A stretch of 64,000 bases of DNA from Lepeophtheirus salmonis. Its lineage: Eukaryota > Arthropoda > Copepoda > Siphonostomatoida > Caligidae. Of the stretch, positions 57,901 to 64,000 are shown one piece after another (the stretch's first letter is position 1; each line of letters starts with the position of its first letter). The translations under genes and the position numbers were made by a program. The notes under the pieces are model-generated. The model saw nothing but the letters and a program-made list of their open reading frames with translations. It did no database searches and was not told the DNA's origin. The stretch is from NCBI RefSeq assembly GCF_016086655.4, contig NC_052144.2:27931896-27995895 (forward strand), read 5' to 3'.

Positions 57901-59277
57901 GGAAACTGATATGAAAGAGAATGCAGAATTCACTAGTACACCTTCAAAGCCCTTTGAAGAAGTGTCAACCACTCCAGGAGATGGATTAACCGTATCAACA
58001 GAGAGCAGTCCAGAAAGTTCATTCGAAACAACACCTTTGACAATGGATCAAGGAACAAACTCTTTCATGGCAACAACTGGCACAACAGACATTGATCTTA
58101 GTGAAACCTCCTCGACTCCAAAGACGGATGACATTACTACAACCACACTCACAAATATAACGAACGACAACGAGTCTCAATCTAAACCTAAGGACGAGAG
58201 CACGACATCTTTCCCAAATACTGACTCAACTACACCTATCGGCATAGATAGTCAGAGTACAACAACTGTCTCAAATACGAACTCTACTACATTAATCAAC
58301 ACCGATGATCAGAGTACAACATCTGTACCAAGTACAGACGTAAGCACATTAACAAATAACGAGGATCAGAGCACAACATCTGTACCAAGTACAGACGTAA
58401 GCACATTAACAAATAACGAGGATCAGAGCACAACAGCTGTACCAAGACCAGACTTAACCACAATCAATAATAGTGACGAGTCAACAGAGTCAATCAGACC
58501 GACAACTTTGACTCCAGAAAATGAAACAACTTCTACGTCCGATCCTACATCATCCGTTACTGACATCTCCATGGAAACTACCACCGGTATGGGCATTACA
58601 CAAACAGAAAACACAGAACAAGGAGACACGAACTCTAAACCGGAGGAGCAATCAACGAAATTAGAAGGAGTTGAAGAGTCTCAGAGTACAACAGTTGTAC
58701 CAAGACCAGACTTAACCACAATCAAAAATAGTGACGAATCAACAGAGTCAATCAGACCAACAACTTTGACTCCAGAAAATGAAACAACTTCTACGTCCGA
58801 TCCTACATTATCCGTTACTGACATCTCCATGGAGACTACCACCGGTATGGATAGTACACAAACAGAAAACACAGAAGAAGGAGACACGAACTCTACACCG
58901 GAGGAGCAATCAACGAAATTAGAAGGAGTTGAAGAGTCTCAAAGCACAACAGAAATTGTTCCTATCACTCAGAATACAACGCCGAGTTTAATTGACCTTG
59001 TCACGGGTGCTATTGAGTCATCAGGTAGTAATAGCAGTAGCACAAGTAATCCCTTGAATGCTATTCCATATACCACGGATGAGGATAATTCTCCAAAGGT
59101 CTACAGCAATATATGTAAGTTGATACATCACTAACGAGGAATATGTCGTAATTTATTAATTTTTTAAATATATTTTTAGTTGAATGTGTTTGGGCTTTTA
59201 ATGGATGTGTTAAACGTGGAAAGTCCGAAGAGGAATGTAGGAAATCATTTAGGGACTGTGATGATCGTTCAAGATAA
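39875..59277 (+). CDS. Six-exon gene for a secreted, Thr/Ser-rich mucin-like protein with three Cys modules
   Basis: Joins 39875-39956, 55515-55544, 55613-55687, 55750-56268, 57672-59114 and 59180-59277 (748 residues). Every intron is GT-AG and phase 1, and the frame stays open throughout. Residues 1-26 form a signal peptide (hydrophobic ALILAVLL, likely cut near YA-RT). Cys modules start at residues 64 (ECFWDFMSC), 237 (DCVWKFNGC) and 718 (ECVWAFNGC). Each continues to a C-x6-C pair (C84/C91, C259/C266, C736/C743). Between them lie long Thr/Ser/Pro/Glu-rich linkers, suited to O-glycosylation. There are no transmembrane segments after the signal and no catalytic motif. Known: phase-1 symmetric exons are typical of shuffled extracellular modules. 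Inference: a secreted or matrix protein with disulphide knots spaced by mucin stalks, for example a cuticle, gut-lining or gland product. Family not recognised. Further small exons could hide in intron 1. Confidence 0.8.
39985..40137 (+). repeat. Palindromic family P, truncated copy 3
   Basis: TAGTGCTGTGACGG, TACTTATTTATGATTGAAGT and CTGCAG match the left half of family P. CAGTTCAGTCC and GACTGGACTAGG follow. The right terminus is absent, and a family C element begins immediately afterwards. Confidence 0.55.
40138..40560 (+). mobile_element. Family C repeat, right end lost
   Basis: Left CAAGGCGTCTGTAGGATTAT followed by GGGAGGCTTGGTTTTT and the usual TTTGAAAAA mosaic with ACAGCTATTCACAAA. No CCCCTCCAGCC right terminus was found. 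It abuts repeat U. Confidence 0.55.
40586..40890 (+). repeat. Dispersed repeat U, copy 1 (others at 53630 and 57305)
   Basis: Shared in order with 53630-53945: TTAATCCTTTG, AAAATTG, AAAGTATC, ATTGATAGATTTTATT, GAAGG, CTATAG, TTAACA or GTAACATC, AATTGAC, TATGAAATATTGGG or TTGAAAAATTGGG, and TTTATTTTTGTTCAAGATTGTT. A third partial copy at 57305-57425 keeps the last blocks. All three lie in introns of this gene. Confidence 0.6.
40974..41906. mobile_element. TIR element of the GTAGGGGA family, 933 bp
   Basis: Left GTAGGGGAGATTGAGGATA. The reverse complement of the right end is GTAGGGGAAAGTGAGGATA. The subterminal right region repeats CCTGTATCATG and CCTGTACCATG words. No transposase was found. 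A second partial copy of this terminus starts at 2880. Target duplication unclear. Confidence 0.65.
41907..44424. other. Intronic AT-rich DNA
   Basis: No element recognised. The open frames at 42367-42637 show no protein signature. Confidence 0.5.
44425..44995 (+). mobile_element. Family C repeat, degenerate long copy
   Basis: Left CAAGGCCGTCCACAGTATTA, then about 550 bp of TTTTTGAAAAA/AATTCAAA mosaic. The end CTTCAATTAGCTATG resembles the sequence that precedes the CCTCCAGCC block elsewhere. The right terminus itself is gone. Confidence 0.5.
45696..45940. mobile_element. Palindromic family P, copy 4
   Basis: Left TAGTGTTGTGTTGG with CGGTCCAGTC following. The reverse complement of the right end is AGGTTGTGTGGGTCCTTATT. 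Subterminal CAGTCC/GGACTG words give strong self-complementarity. No clean target duplication. Confidence 0.65.
45945..46538 (+). mobile_element. Candidate Helentron-like non-autonomous element
   Basis: After a TA-repeat tract the sequence reads GCGAATGTCTGTATTTGTGT, GTCCGGGAATCACAGCTAAA and CCATTGAATGAATTTTACTA. It closes at 46505-46538 with ACCGGGCAGCCCTGGGCA followed by AACCTGCTCTAGTG. Known, from memory: arthropod Helentron/HINE copies often start with a GTCTGT...GTCCGGGATTCACGGCTAAACC stretch and end with a CCGGG-hairpin close to CTAGT. Inference from that resemblance only. No Rep/helicase is present. Confidence 0.45.
46570..46830 (+). repeat. Second copy of the 14707-15080 repeat
   Basis: CTCGACGAACAGTC, ACACTCACATTAA, GATGTTCTCTCCTCAAGAATG-like words and GACTACACACTTTCG occur in the same order as in the first copy. 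Confidence 0.6.
46841..48309. other. Intronic AT-rich DNA
   Basis: Near 47090-47155 an AAGCCCCTCCTCCCCCC stretch followed by AAAATCCTGCAGAAGCCC may be a decayed family C end. Nothing else recognised. Confidence 0.4.
48310..48480 (-). repeat. Arm of the 11115/13095 palindromic repeat
   Basis: CCTATGGAATAATTATT, GAACAAAATTTAATTCGAGT, CAACCAATCAACGTTCAGTA and CTGATAAGAGG match the inverted arm at 13095-13270. Single arm only. Confidence 0.5.
48481..50156. other. Intronic AT-rich DNA
   Basis: No element recognised. Several TGACGTCA words occur between 49410 and 50145. The open frame at 49558-49848 has no recognisable motif. Confidence 0.45.
50159..51094 (-). mobile_element. Tc1-like element, internally deleted, carrying a nested family C insertion
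   Basis: Left CAGGGTGTTAAGATCAAA. The reverse complement of the right end is CAGGGTGTTTAGATCAAA. TA duplications lie at 50157-50158 and 51095-51096. On the minus strand a frame (about 50592-50440) gives EERSCTVTTIFVQNYMEISK and NVNGTPTRTMQKIHKSN, a transposase N-terminus. After a junction and frame change, RRFTDTPKNYLVNAFSSF and PNSVIDARGRHIK with a stop (about 50390-50292) form the C-terminus. Roughly 250 residues between them are deleted. A family C element (50670-51039) interrupts the 5' side, showing it inserted after this copy did. Confidence 0.85.
50670..51039 (+). mobile_element. Family C repeat nested in the Tc1-like element, perfect 5-bp duplication
   Basis: Left CAGGGGCGTCCGCAGGATTA. 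Right CCCTCCAACCCACACCC, then TTTTGACGCGTCTA. The pentamer ATAAC flanks both sides (50665-50669 and 51040-51044). With the perfect TATTA at 56509-56918 this sets the family's target duplication at 5 bp. Confidence 0.85.
51097..52130. other. Intronic AT-rich DNA
   Basis: Nothing recognised. Confidence 0.45.
52143..52860 (-). pseudogene. Tc1-like transposase remnant, reverse strand
   Basis: The left end CAGGGTTGATCTGATCTAGT follows a TA. Minus-strand frames: HENVDDIVNRRHSHFITTKH and PDNVLA (about 52830-52755), VKDQLNVDAYIELLNKKVL (about 52675-52620), and FFFIRDGPPCHCGAKTQVFL (about 52590-52535), where the QD of the second catalytic block is RD. After a frame change come SLEVSIKKDWTKLESDYIVK and VCKGFRLRIEAIIRAEDSHIL to a stop near 52270. 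The frame around the third acidic residue is scrambled. The right inverted repeat was not found. Confidence 0.7.
52990..53629. other. Intronic AT-rich DNA
   Basis: Nothing recognised. Confidence 0.45.
53630..53945 (+). repeat. Dispersed repeat U, copy 2
   Basis: See copy at 40586. About 300 bp aligns by eye with insertions and substitutions. Confidence 0.6.
53974..54345 (+). pseudogene. Tc1/mariner-type transposase remnant, copy B of the 1695 family
   Basis: The left end CGGGGTACGCAAGTTATCTG aligns with 1697. ACACCAGTTG, CCCAAATATTTGGA and TTGGAATC words follow in the same order as copy A. A frame with FFVVCSEGHTMPSHVFPQG, NNDAYLNVIVTKVKPYIDMV and NGRPYLWQ ends at a TAG (54337-54339). This copy keeps the NGRPYLWQ block that is garbled in copy A, and lacks everything after it. 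Confidence 0.7.
54717..54968 (-). pseudogene. Tc1-like transposase C-terminal fragment
   Basis: An 83-codon frame reads YSPDANSIDHTFLVRVERKA, CSVRHPNTEVIKTTVSQQWD and AMTEYYI to a stop. This is the third catalytic region (SPDxNxID) and closing helices of a Tc1/maT-like transposase, open without stops. The rest of the gene is absent upstream. Confidence 0.75.
55515..55544 (+). CDS. Exon 2: 30-bp microexon
   Basis: Acceptor TTACAG, donor CAAG|GTAAGA. Adds DSKQGNNVQ between two split Gly codons. An earlier GT (CAAG|GTAATA at 55530) is an alternative donor in the same phase. Confidence 0.65.
55613..55687 (+). CDS. Exon 3
   Basis: 75 bp, phase 1 to phase 1. It encodes NGIDTCQVMPKFFISFAGRE and VISE with one Cys. 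Acceptor GAATTAG, donor CGAAG|GTAACT. Flanking introns are 68 and 62 bp. Confidence 0.65.
55750..56268 (+). CDS. Exon 4: Cys module A and first Thr-rich linker
   Basis: Opens directly with ECFWDFMSC. C83-C84 and C91-C92 follow, so the module has two extra Cys relative to the others. The remaining 140 residues are Thr/Ser/Pro/Glu-rich. Donor ATAG|GTAACT. Confidence 0.8.
56509..56918 (-). mobile_element. Family C repeat in intron 4, perfect 5-bp duplication
   Basis: Left CAGGAGCGTCCGCAGGGAG with CCCCTCCAGCCCAACC soon after. Right ATAATCCTGCGGACGCCCCTG. TATTA flanks both sides (56504-56508 and 56919-56923). 410 bp, with little decay at the ends. Confidence 0.85.
57465..57545 (+). repeat. Dispersed family S copy
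   Basis: AATTTCCTTCCTTTCATAG, CTACTTGTAGCTAATTTATT and CAACGTCATGACAACTAAGC match 10995-11065. Confidence 0.5.
57672..59114 (+). CDS. Exon 5: Cys module B and long repetitive Thr/Ser linker
   Basis: 481 codons with no stop. Opens DCVWKFNGC and closes the module with C259 and C266. The linker is dominated by Thr, Ser, Pro, Asn, Asp and Glu and has two levels of tandem repetition, listed separately. Donor ATAT|GTAAGT. Confidence 0.85.
58307..58420 (+). repeat. 57-bp tandem duplication within exon 5
   Basis: Two units (58307 and 58364) differ at one or a few bases only and encode QSTTSVPSTDVSTLTNNED twice. The near identity implies a recent duplication. A third partial unit starts at 58421 and passes into the 258-bp repeat. 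Confidence 0.9.
58424..58939 (+). repeat. 258-bp tandem duplication within exon 5 (86 codons)
   Basis: Units at 58424-58681 and 58682-58939 are about 95% alike. Each encodes VPRPDLTTI...NSDESTES, IRPTTLTPENETTSTSDPT, VTDISMETTTGM and EEQSTKLEGVEES. A few substitutions change residues (for example A to V, G to D). The length is a multiple of three, so the frame is preserved. Confidence 0.9.
59180..59277 (+). CDS. Exon 6: terminal Cys module C
   Basis: Acceptor ATTTTTAG after a 65-bp intron. Encodes ECVWAFNGCVKRGKSEEEC then RKSFRDCDDRSR and a TAA at 59275-59277. The near identity of VWAFNGC with VWKFNGC in exon 5 confirms the exon. No perfect AATAAA follows within 200 bp. Confidence 0.85.
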
Positions 59278-61050
59278 TTTTCTCAAATAATAATATAGGA
59301 ACTAATTAATTTTATGTATATAGATTATATATATTTATTGTTAGACAATTAAGAAATCAGTATTAATTGTTATTTTAACATAATACATAATATATTAACT
59401 GAACTGTTTTATATATTAAATAACTATGTATAAATTAATCAAATTGTTAATAGTTTATTTTAACAAAGTAGTTACTCTGTGTTGCTTTAGTTAGATTAAA
59501 ATTCAAAACTCAAGGTACATATTGGTGTTCATGTCGTTACTTTGATTATATCTCACAATCTTTTTTTTTCCGAAAGAAACAGAAAAAAGGACCAAAATCA
59601 CTATGGAGTTGCACTATGTAGCATTATTCAGGTTTTGGGACGCCCATCGACTAAAATTCTCGTTTATTATGCTTATTTAAGCCATAGAAGACGAAAAAGA
59701 TCTTTAAAATTTTCAATTCCAGTAGGTTTGGCCTTTGAAGCCTATCTTTTAAAATCAAGTTGTTGGAGTATAATTACTATTCAAGACCACATTTCAAATT
59801 TAGATAAAATTAAAGATAATAACTAGGATTTGGAAAAATATATAAAGATTTTTGGCAAAATACCCTCACCGCACCTAGTTGAATAAAATAATATTATTAC
59901 TAAATTTGGACAAAAATTGATCTTATGTTGTTCGGGCCAAAGTTATAACAATTGATAAGAAAACATTTCAGCATTCCAAAGATAAAATATTTATTAAGTT
60001 ATCTTGAATACAGTTCCTAAAAAATGGGTTGAATCATACAAAAATCAAGAAAAATGACGGGTCTTATTTGGAAGCTAATATTTTTCTATTATAGATAGAA
60101 TTAAAGAATACACCTTATATTCTTACTAAAGAAAAGTTCGATTTTAATTGATTTTTTCAGCTTAACTTTTAATTTTCTTATAATATATATATGTATTAAA
60201 TAAGAAATGTAAGATTGCTTGAAAATGTTTCCAAATTAGATACAATTAAGTTGATCATTTGAATAAATATAAGAATTAATGAATATTTTAGAGACAAAAA
60301 AGTTCAGAAATTAAGGTAAAAGTCGAGTATACTACTCACATCGAATCAATAAATACTAATCAAATACATTTGATATAAAGCATATTTAAATTGGAGTTAA
60401 TCTTCCTGGCTCTAAAATATTAATTACTTAATACAATTAGTCAAACAATTGACTTCATTATAGTATGTTTTCATACATTTTTACATTAAAAGAGAAAATA
60501 AAGATAACTTTGATTTAAATTGTTTCTTGTTTGTATAAGTGAAAATGCCGTAATAAATTTAATTTTGGATGCACAAAAATTACTAGCGAGCTTACAAATG
60601 TATCTTTTTGTGGCATTTTTTTCCTCCAACCAAGAAAAATTTGAAATTACAGAATATCTTCACTTGAATTGGAAAATTGTTTAGGCTTGAATATTGTTAA
60701 ATCCACAGTTGTTAGAAATGACCTGCCTATTTTCAAATAAGTAATTTCGAGTTAACACATTATAGACGTGGAAACTCAACCTTAAAAAATATATAGAGCA
60801 ACGTCAACTATATGTGTCCAAATATAAGGTGCCTACAGGTCAAATTTTTTGTAATGAATATACTCGAGAATACTACTCTATGAATGATTAACTATGAAAC
60901 CTATTTAAATTTATCATTTTAATAGAATAAACAAGGTTTATTCTGCAAAGGAAGAAAAAGTTGCATATGTCATGAGGGAAAATTATATAGGAATGCCATT
61001 TGTGGTATCATGGAAAGGTGATATCTTGCTCGGGGGAAAAGATGTCATGT
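59278..61050. other. AT-rich spacer with an inverted family R copy
   Basis: Inverted family R core at 59545-59610 (CGAAAGAAACAGAAAAAAGG). The open frame at 59542-59826 overlaps it and shows no recognisable protein. Nothing else recognised. Confidence 0.5.
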
Positions 61051-61733
61051 CAGGGGCGTCCGCAGGATTGTAATTGGGGGAGGGCTATTGTCAAAAAATC
61101 TATAGCTATTCACAAAAAATAACATAAATAATTTTTTTAGAAAAATCATTCAAAATTAAAATTTCGATTATTTAATTTTTGAAAAAAAAAAAAATCATAT
61201 TCTAAATTTTTTGTAAAAATATGTGTAAAATCCACAGCTATTTACAATAAATTTAATTTTCGTAATAAAATTCCAAAAATCTAAAGTTGCTCTGAAACAA
61301 ATATAATATTTTGCAAAAAATTTCGATAATAATTTCGAAAATTATTTTTCTTTTTTAATTTCAAATATAAATTATTTTGGAAAAAAATTTCATCAATCCG
61401 TAGCTATTCTGAAGAAAATTATTTTTTTTTTTGGAAAAATATATAAAAAAATTAAATTTTTTTAGAAAACTTTCAAAAGAAAATTTAAGATATTAAATTT
61501 TTTCTAAAAAAATTTCAAAAATTCATAGGTATTCGCAAAAAATTGAATTTTAGGTAATTTTTTTTGCTCTGCAACATAATTTGACCAAATGACCTATTTT
61601 AAAGAAAGTAAATGTTAAAAAAAAATCCCTAATTAGTGGTAAAAAAATTTCATTCTTACCAAAAAAAATCTACTAAAAAGAAAGAATACCATAATCTATA
61701 GCCCCTCCAGCACACCCCATGCCGACGCTTTTT
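61051..61733 (+). mobile_element. Family C repeat, long copy
   Basis: Left CAGGGGCGTCCGCAGGATTG. Right GCCCCTCCAGCACACCCC then ATGCCGACGCTTTTTG. The interior is about 600 bp of AATTTTTTGAAAAA mosaic with ACAGCTATTTAC words. The longest copy in the window. Target duplication unclear at the right. Confidence 0.75.
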
Positions 61734-62655
61734 GCGCGTAGATCATGATAAGGGTTGTAAATTTTTAAAAATTTTGGTTTGTAAAAAAAAGGAATCGACC
61801 ATTCACATGATAATCCAATTTGAAGAATGTTTGAGATGTGAGCAGCTTGATATAATAATGAATGTTTTCGTTTGTAATATAGTTAGTTATGGTCTACAGA
61901 TTAATTCACGATACCCTCAACCTTCCTGACGTACAAAAAAGGTATTTTCATAGCCAAATGAATTGTAGAAAAATTGTGTGTGGGGTCTTTGTTTTGCAAC
62001 TTGGTTCTAGCTTTGGTCTTGAAGTAAAATATGTCATTGGAGAACGATAAAAAAGGAGTGAAAAAATGATTGCGAAAATATATGATGAGGTTTAAGTTTA
62101 TTTTCTGTTGAAGTCCACAAAAAGGAACGGAAAGTATGAACGGCTCTCTTTTTTGTTCAAACTCCAAGTTTGATATAATCTTAAATATCTCCGAGTGAAT
62201 CACCCAAAAGAAATGATTTATCCGTCCACTTTCTTTTCTAAATTAAAAAAAATATATATCTATTATTAAGGAATTTTTTGATCGTCTTCCAATATGAATG
62301 CAAATTACAAATTTTATCCTTGACTTGTTATAACATTTTATTATATACTGTGTATATAATTTTTATCTCCTAAATACTGATGGGATGCCAAATAAGCATT
62401 ACATGGAACCACAGGCAATGAAAATAAATGTATGTTGTATCAATCAGGCATATTTAAGTACTGGATGGATATGTCTCTTACAGGTGTGATAAAAACAATG
62501 GATAAACACAAATATTCTAATGCGTATTAATTCTGATTAAGTAAAATAGCATTAGATATGGATTTAACTCAATTTTATAAATGTAATGGAGTCTATTAAG
62601 CTACCTTACTAGTATATTATACCCAATTATGAAAATCTCGTGTGTTAAAAAAAAA
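61734..62655. other. AT-rich spacer
   Basis: Nothing recognised. Confidence 0.45.
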
Positions 62656-62992
62656 CAAAAATCAATATGGTAACCCTGACAATTTGAAGAATGTTTAGAT
62701 ATAAACAAGAAAATTTGCTAAAATTACTCTGATGTCAATTTCCAATTCTACTCTGAGTCCAAGAAGGACTTACAATTATAACTACGCAACAAATCCTCTA
62801 GGTGACATCCGTATTTTATGAATAGAAACGAATATTCAATCAGGTTTTGAATATAATTGAATCTATTTAGGAAGGATATTGACTACTCAGGAATTAAAGA
62901 ATAATGACAACTGCTAAGGAAAAGAAAATTCATTCTTCAGACTACCCATTACAAATGAATGGACCAGCAAAAAAAACCCACCGGATTTACAT
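62656..62992 (+). repeat. Dispersed repeat T, copy 2
   Basis: See 24366-24786. This shorter copy lacks the 120-bp insert. Confidence 0.7.
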
Positions 62993-64000
62993 ATTAACTA
63001 TAGATTATAATATATACTAATCAGTAATCAATTAGGAGGGAGTGGGAAATATAATTGAAAATGGTCATTGACAATATTTATTCTCTATGAATTAAAAAAA
63101 AAAAAAAAAATATGCTATAAACTTCAAATAAAATACATCATAAAACTTGTCCAGATGAGAAATTCATCTATAAATTTTGTGAATAAATTTAATAAACCGA
63201 TATTTGCAAAGAAAATGGATAAAGAGTACGATAAACCTACCAATATTTTTTTTCGTACTTTTAAAAACAAAAAAGTTATGGATAAATAATGTTTCGAAAA
63301 ATAACACTCGATTACTGGTTCATTTTTAAAAATATTGGAAAAACTTTATATTATAAAATGTTCCAGAAATTGAAGCAAATAATATTAAGTATTGTTAGAA
63401 TCTAAATTTTATGTAAAAAATACATCATTTTGTCGAATTTCTTCTTAAAAATTCACGTTTGATAAGAAAATAGGGGAAAAAATAAAAATTATTCAGAAAA
63501 TGACAAATATTTCAGTTAAACCTAAATATTTATACGTGAAATTTATACGCAAACGAATTTACAAACAAATTTCTACAAACTTTATTTTATCTACAAATTT
63601 AATATTACATTGTTTTCATGCATTTTTTTATACCTAAAAAAAAATGTCATTTTCACCGATATTTATTATGCCTATAACTTTTTTGATTTTGTATAAATTT
63701 GGAAAACTCGGTCGTTCCTGGATGTCCTGTTATTAATAGTTTGTGTCTTATCCACTTCGTCAAGACGAAACATTACTATCCTTATGTAGTAGCTTTTTTA
63801 TTTTCTAAAATAATTTATGAAGTGAAGTGTAATAGAAATAATAAAAAGGGAGAACTTATGCGTGCTTAATGAGTACGTAAGGACTTTAGTGAACACAAGA
63901 TAAATACAAATACAAGGTTAGACCGCCATCATGTAATCAGCCTTGCTAGAATTCTTAATTTGATTGATTGTACCGACTTTTGGGTAGGATAAATAGATTT
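62993..64000. other. AT-rich spacer with short shared repeats
   Basis: 63825-63880 (AATAAAAAGGGAGAACTTATG, CGTGCTTAATGAGTACGTAAG) matches 57218-57268 in intron 4. 63905-63960 (AGGTTAGACCGCCATC, GCTAGAATTC) matches 16300-16350 inside the 704-bp MITE. No gene seen. Confidence 0.5.

Noticed and set aside
58423..58887. Two antisense open frames (58423-58629 and 58681-58887) with similar sequences
   Set aside because: They are the reverse shadow of the 258-bp duplicated Thr/Ser linker. Their similarity to each other comes from the sense-strand duplication.
59542..59826. 94-codon frame downstream of the mucin-like gene
   Set aside because: Its start overlaps an inverted family R repeat and it lacks any recognisable motif or splice link to the gene.

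Overview
This is AT-rich animal nuclear DNA with long non-coding stretches, spliceosomal introns and many decayed cut-and-paste transposons. Several features suggest a copepod or similar arthropod. These are the dense Tc1/mariner/maT-type remnants, a P-element-type THAP transposase pseudogene, and a short interspersed repeat with CAGGGGCGTCCGCAGG ends that I associate, from memory only, with sea-louse genomes. I saw no prokaryotic, viral, CRISPR or rRNA features. I found no tRNA by eye, but a covariance scan was not possible.

The only host gene I can assemble with confidence lies on the + strand at 39875-59277. It has six exons and predicts a 748-residue secreted, Ser/Thr/Pro-rich (mucin-like) protein. 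Exon 1 is a signal-peptide exon, followed by a 15.6 kb intron. Three later exons each open with a small cysteine module of the pattern [DE]-C-x-W-x-F-x2-C-x(9-13)-C-x6-C. Low-complexity Thr/Ser linkers separate the modules. All five introns are phase 1. The large linker exon carries a 57-bp tandem duplication and a 258-bp (86-codon) tandem duplication. I do not recognise the family.

The region from 1 to 39 kb is mostly a transposon graveyard. It holds transposase remnants at 1-660, 1695-2400, 3580-3750, 4853-6065 (complete element with TIRs and TA duplication), 17256-17900, 19906-21646 (THAP/P-type), 26720-27529, 28403-29207, 30817-31370 and 32260-33235. There is a LINE 3' end at 7789-8217. 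Non-autonomous elements include a 704-bp MITE with a perfect 8-bp target duplication at 15695-16398, a mariner-derived MITE at 34676-35063, a large inverted-repeat element at 11593-12978 and a palindromic family at 14.2, 26.3, 40.0 and 45.7 kb. From 33 to 41 kb the CAGGGGCGTC repeats cluster.

The 15.6 kb first intron (39957-55514) is itself filled with repeats. These include a TIR element at 40974-41906, a candidate Helentron-like element near 45945-46540, an internally deleted Tc1-like element with a second repeat nested inside it (50159-51094) and further transposase fragments at 52-55 kb. Downstream of the gene (59.3-64 kb) I see only AT-rich DNA with repeat copies. Remaining stretches longer than 300 bp are listed with what they hold.
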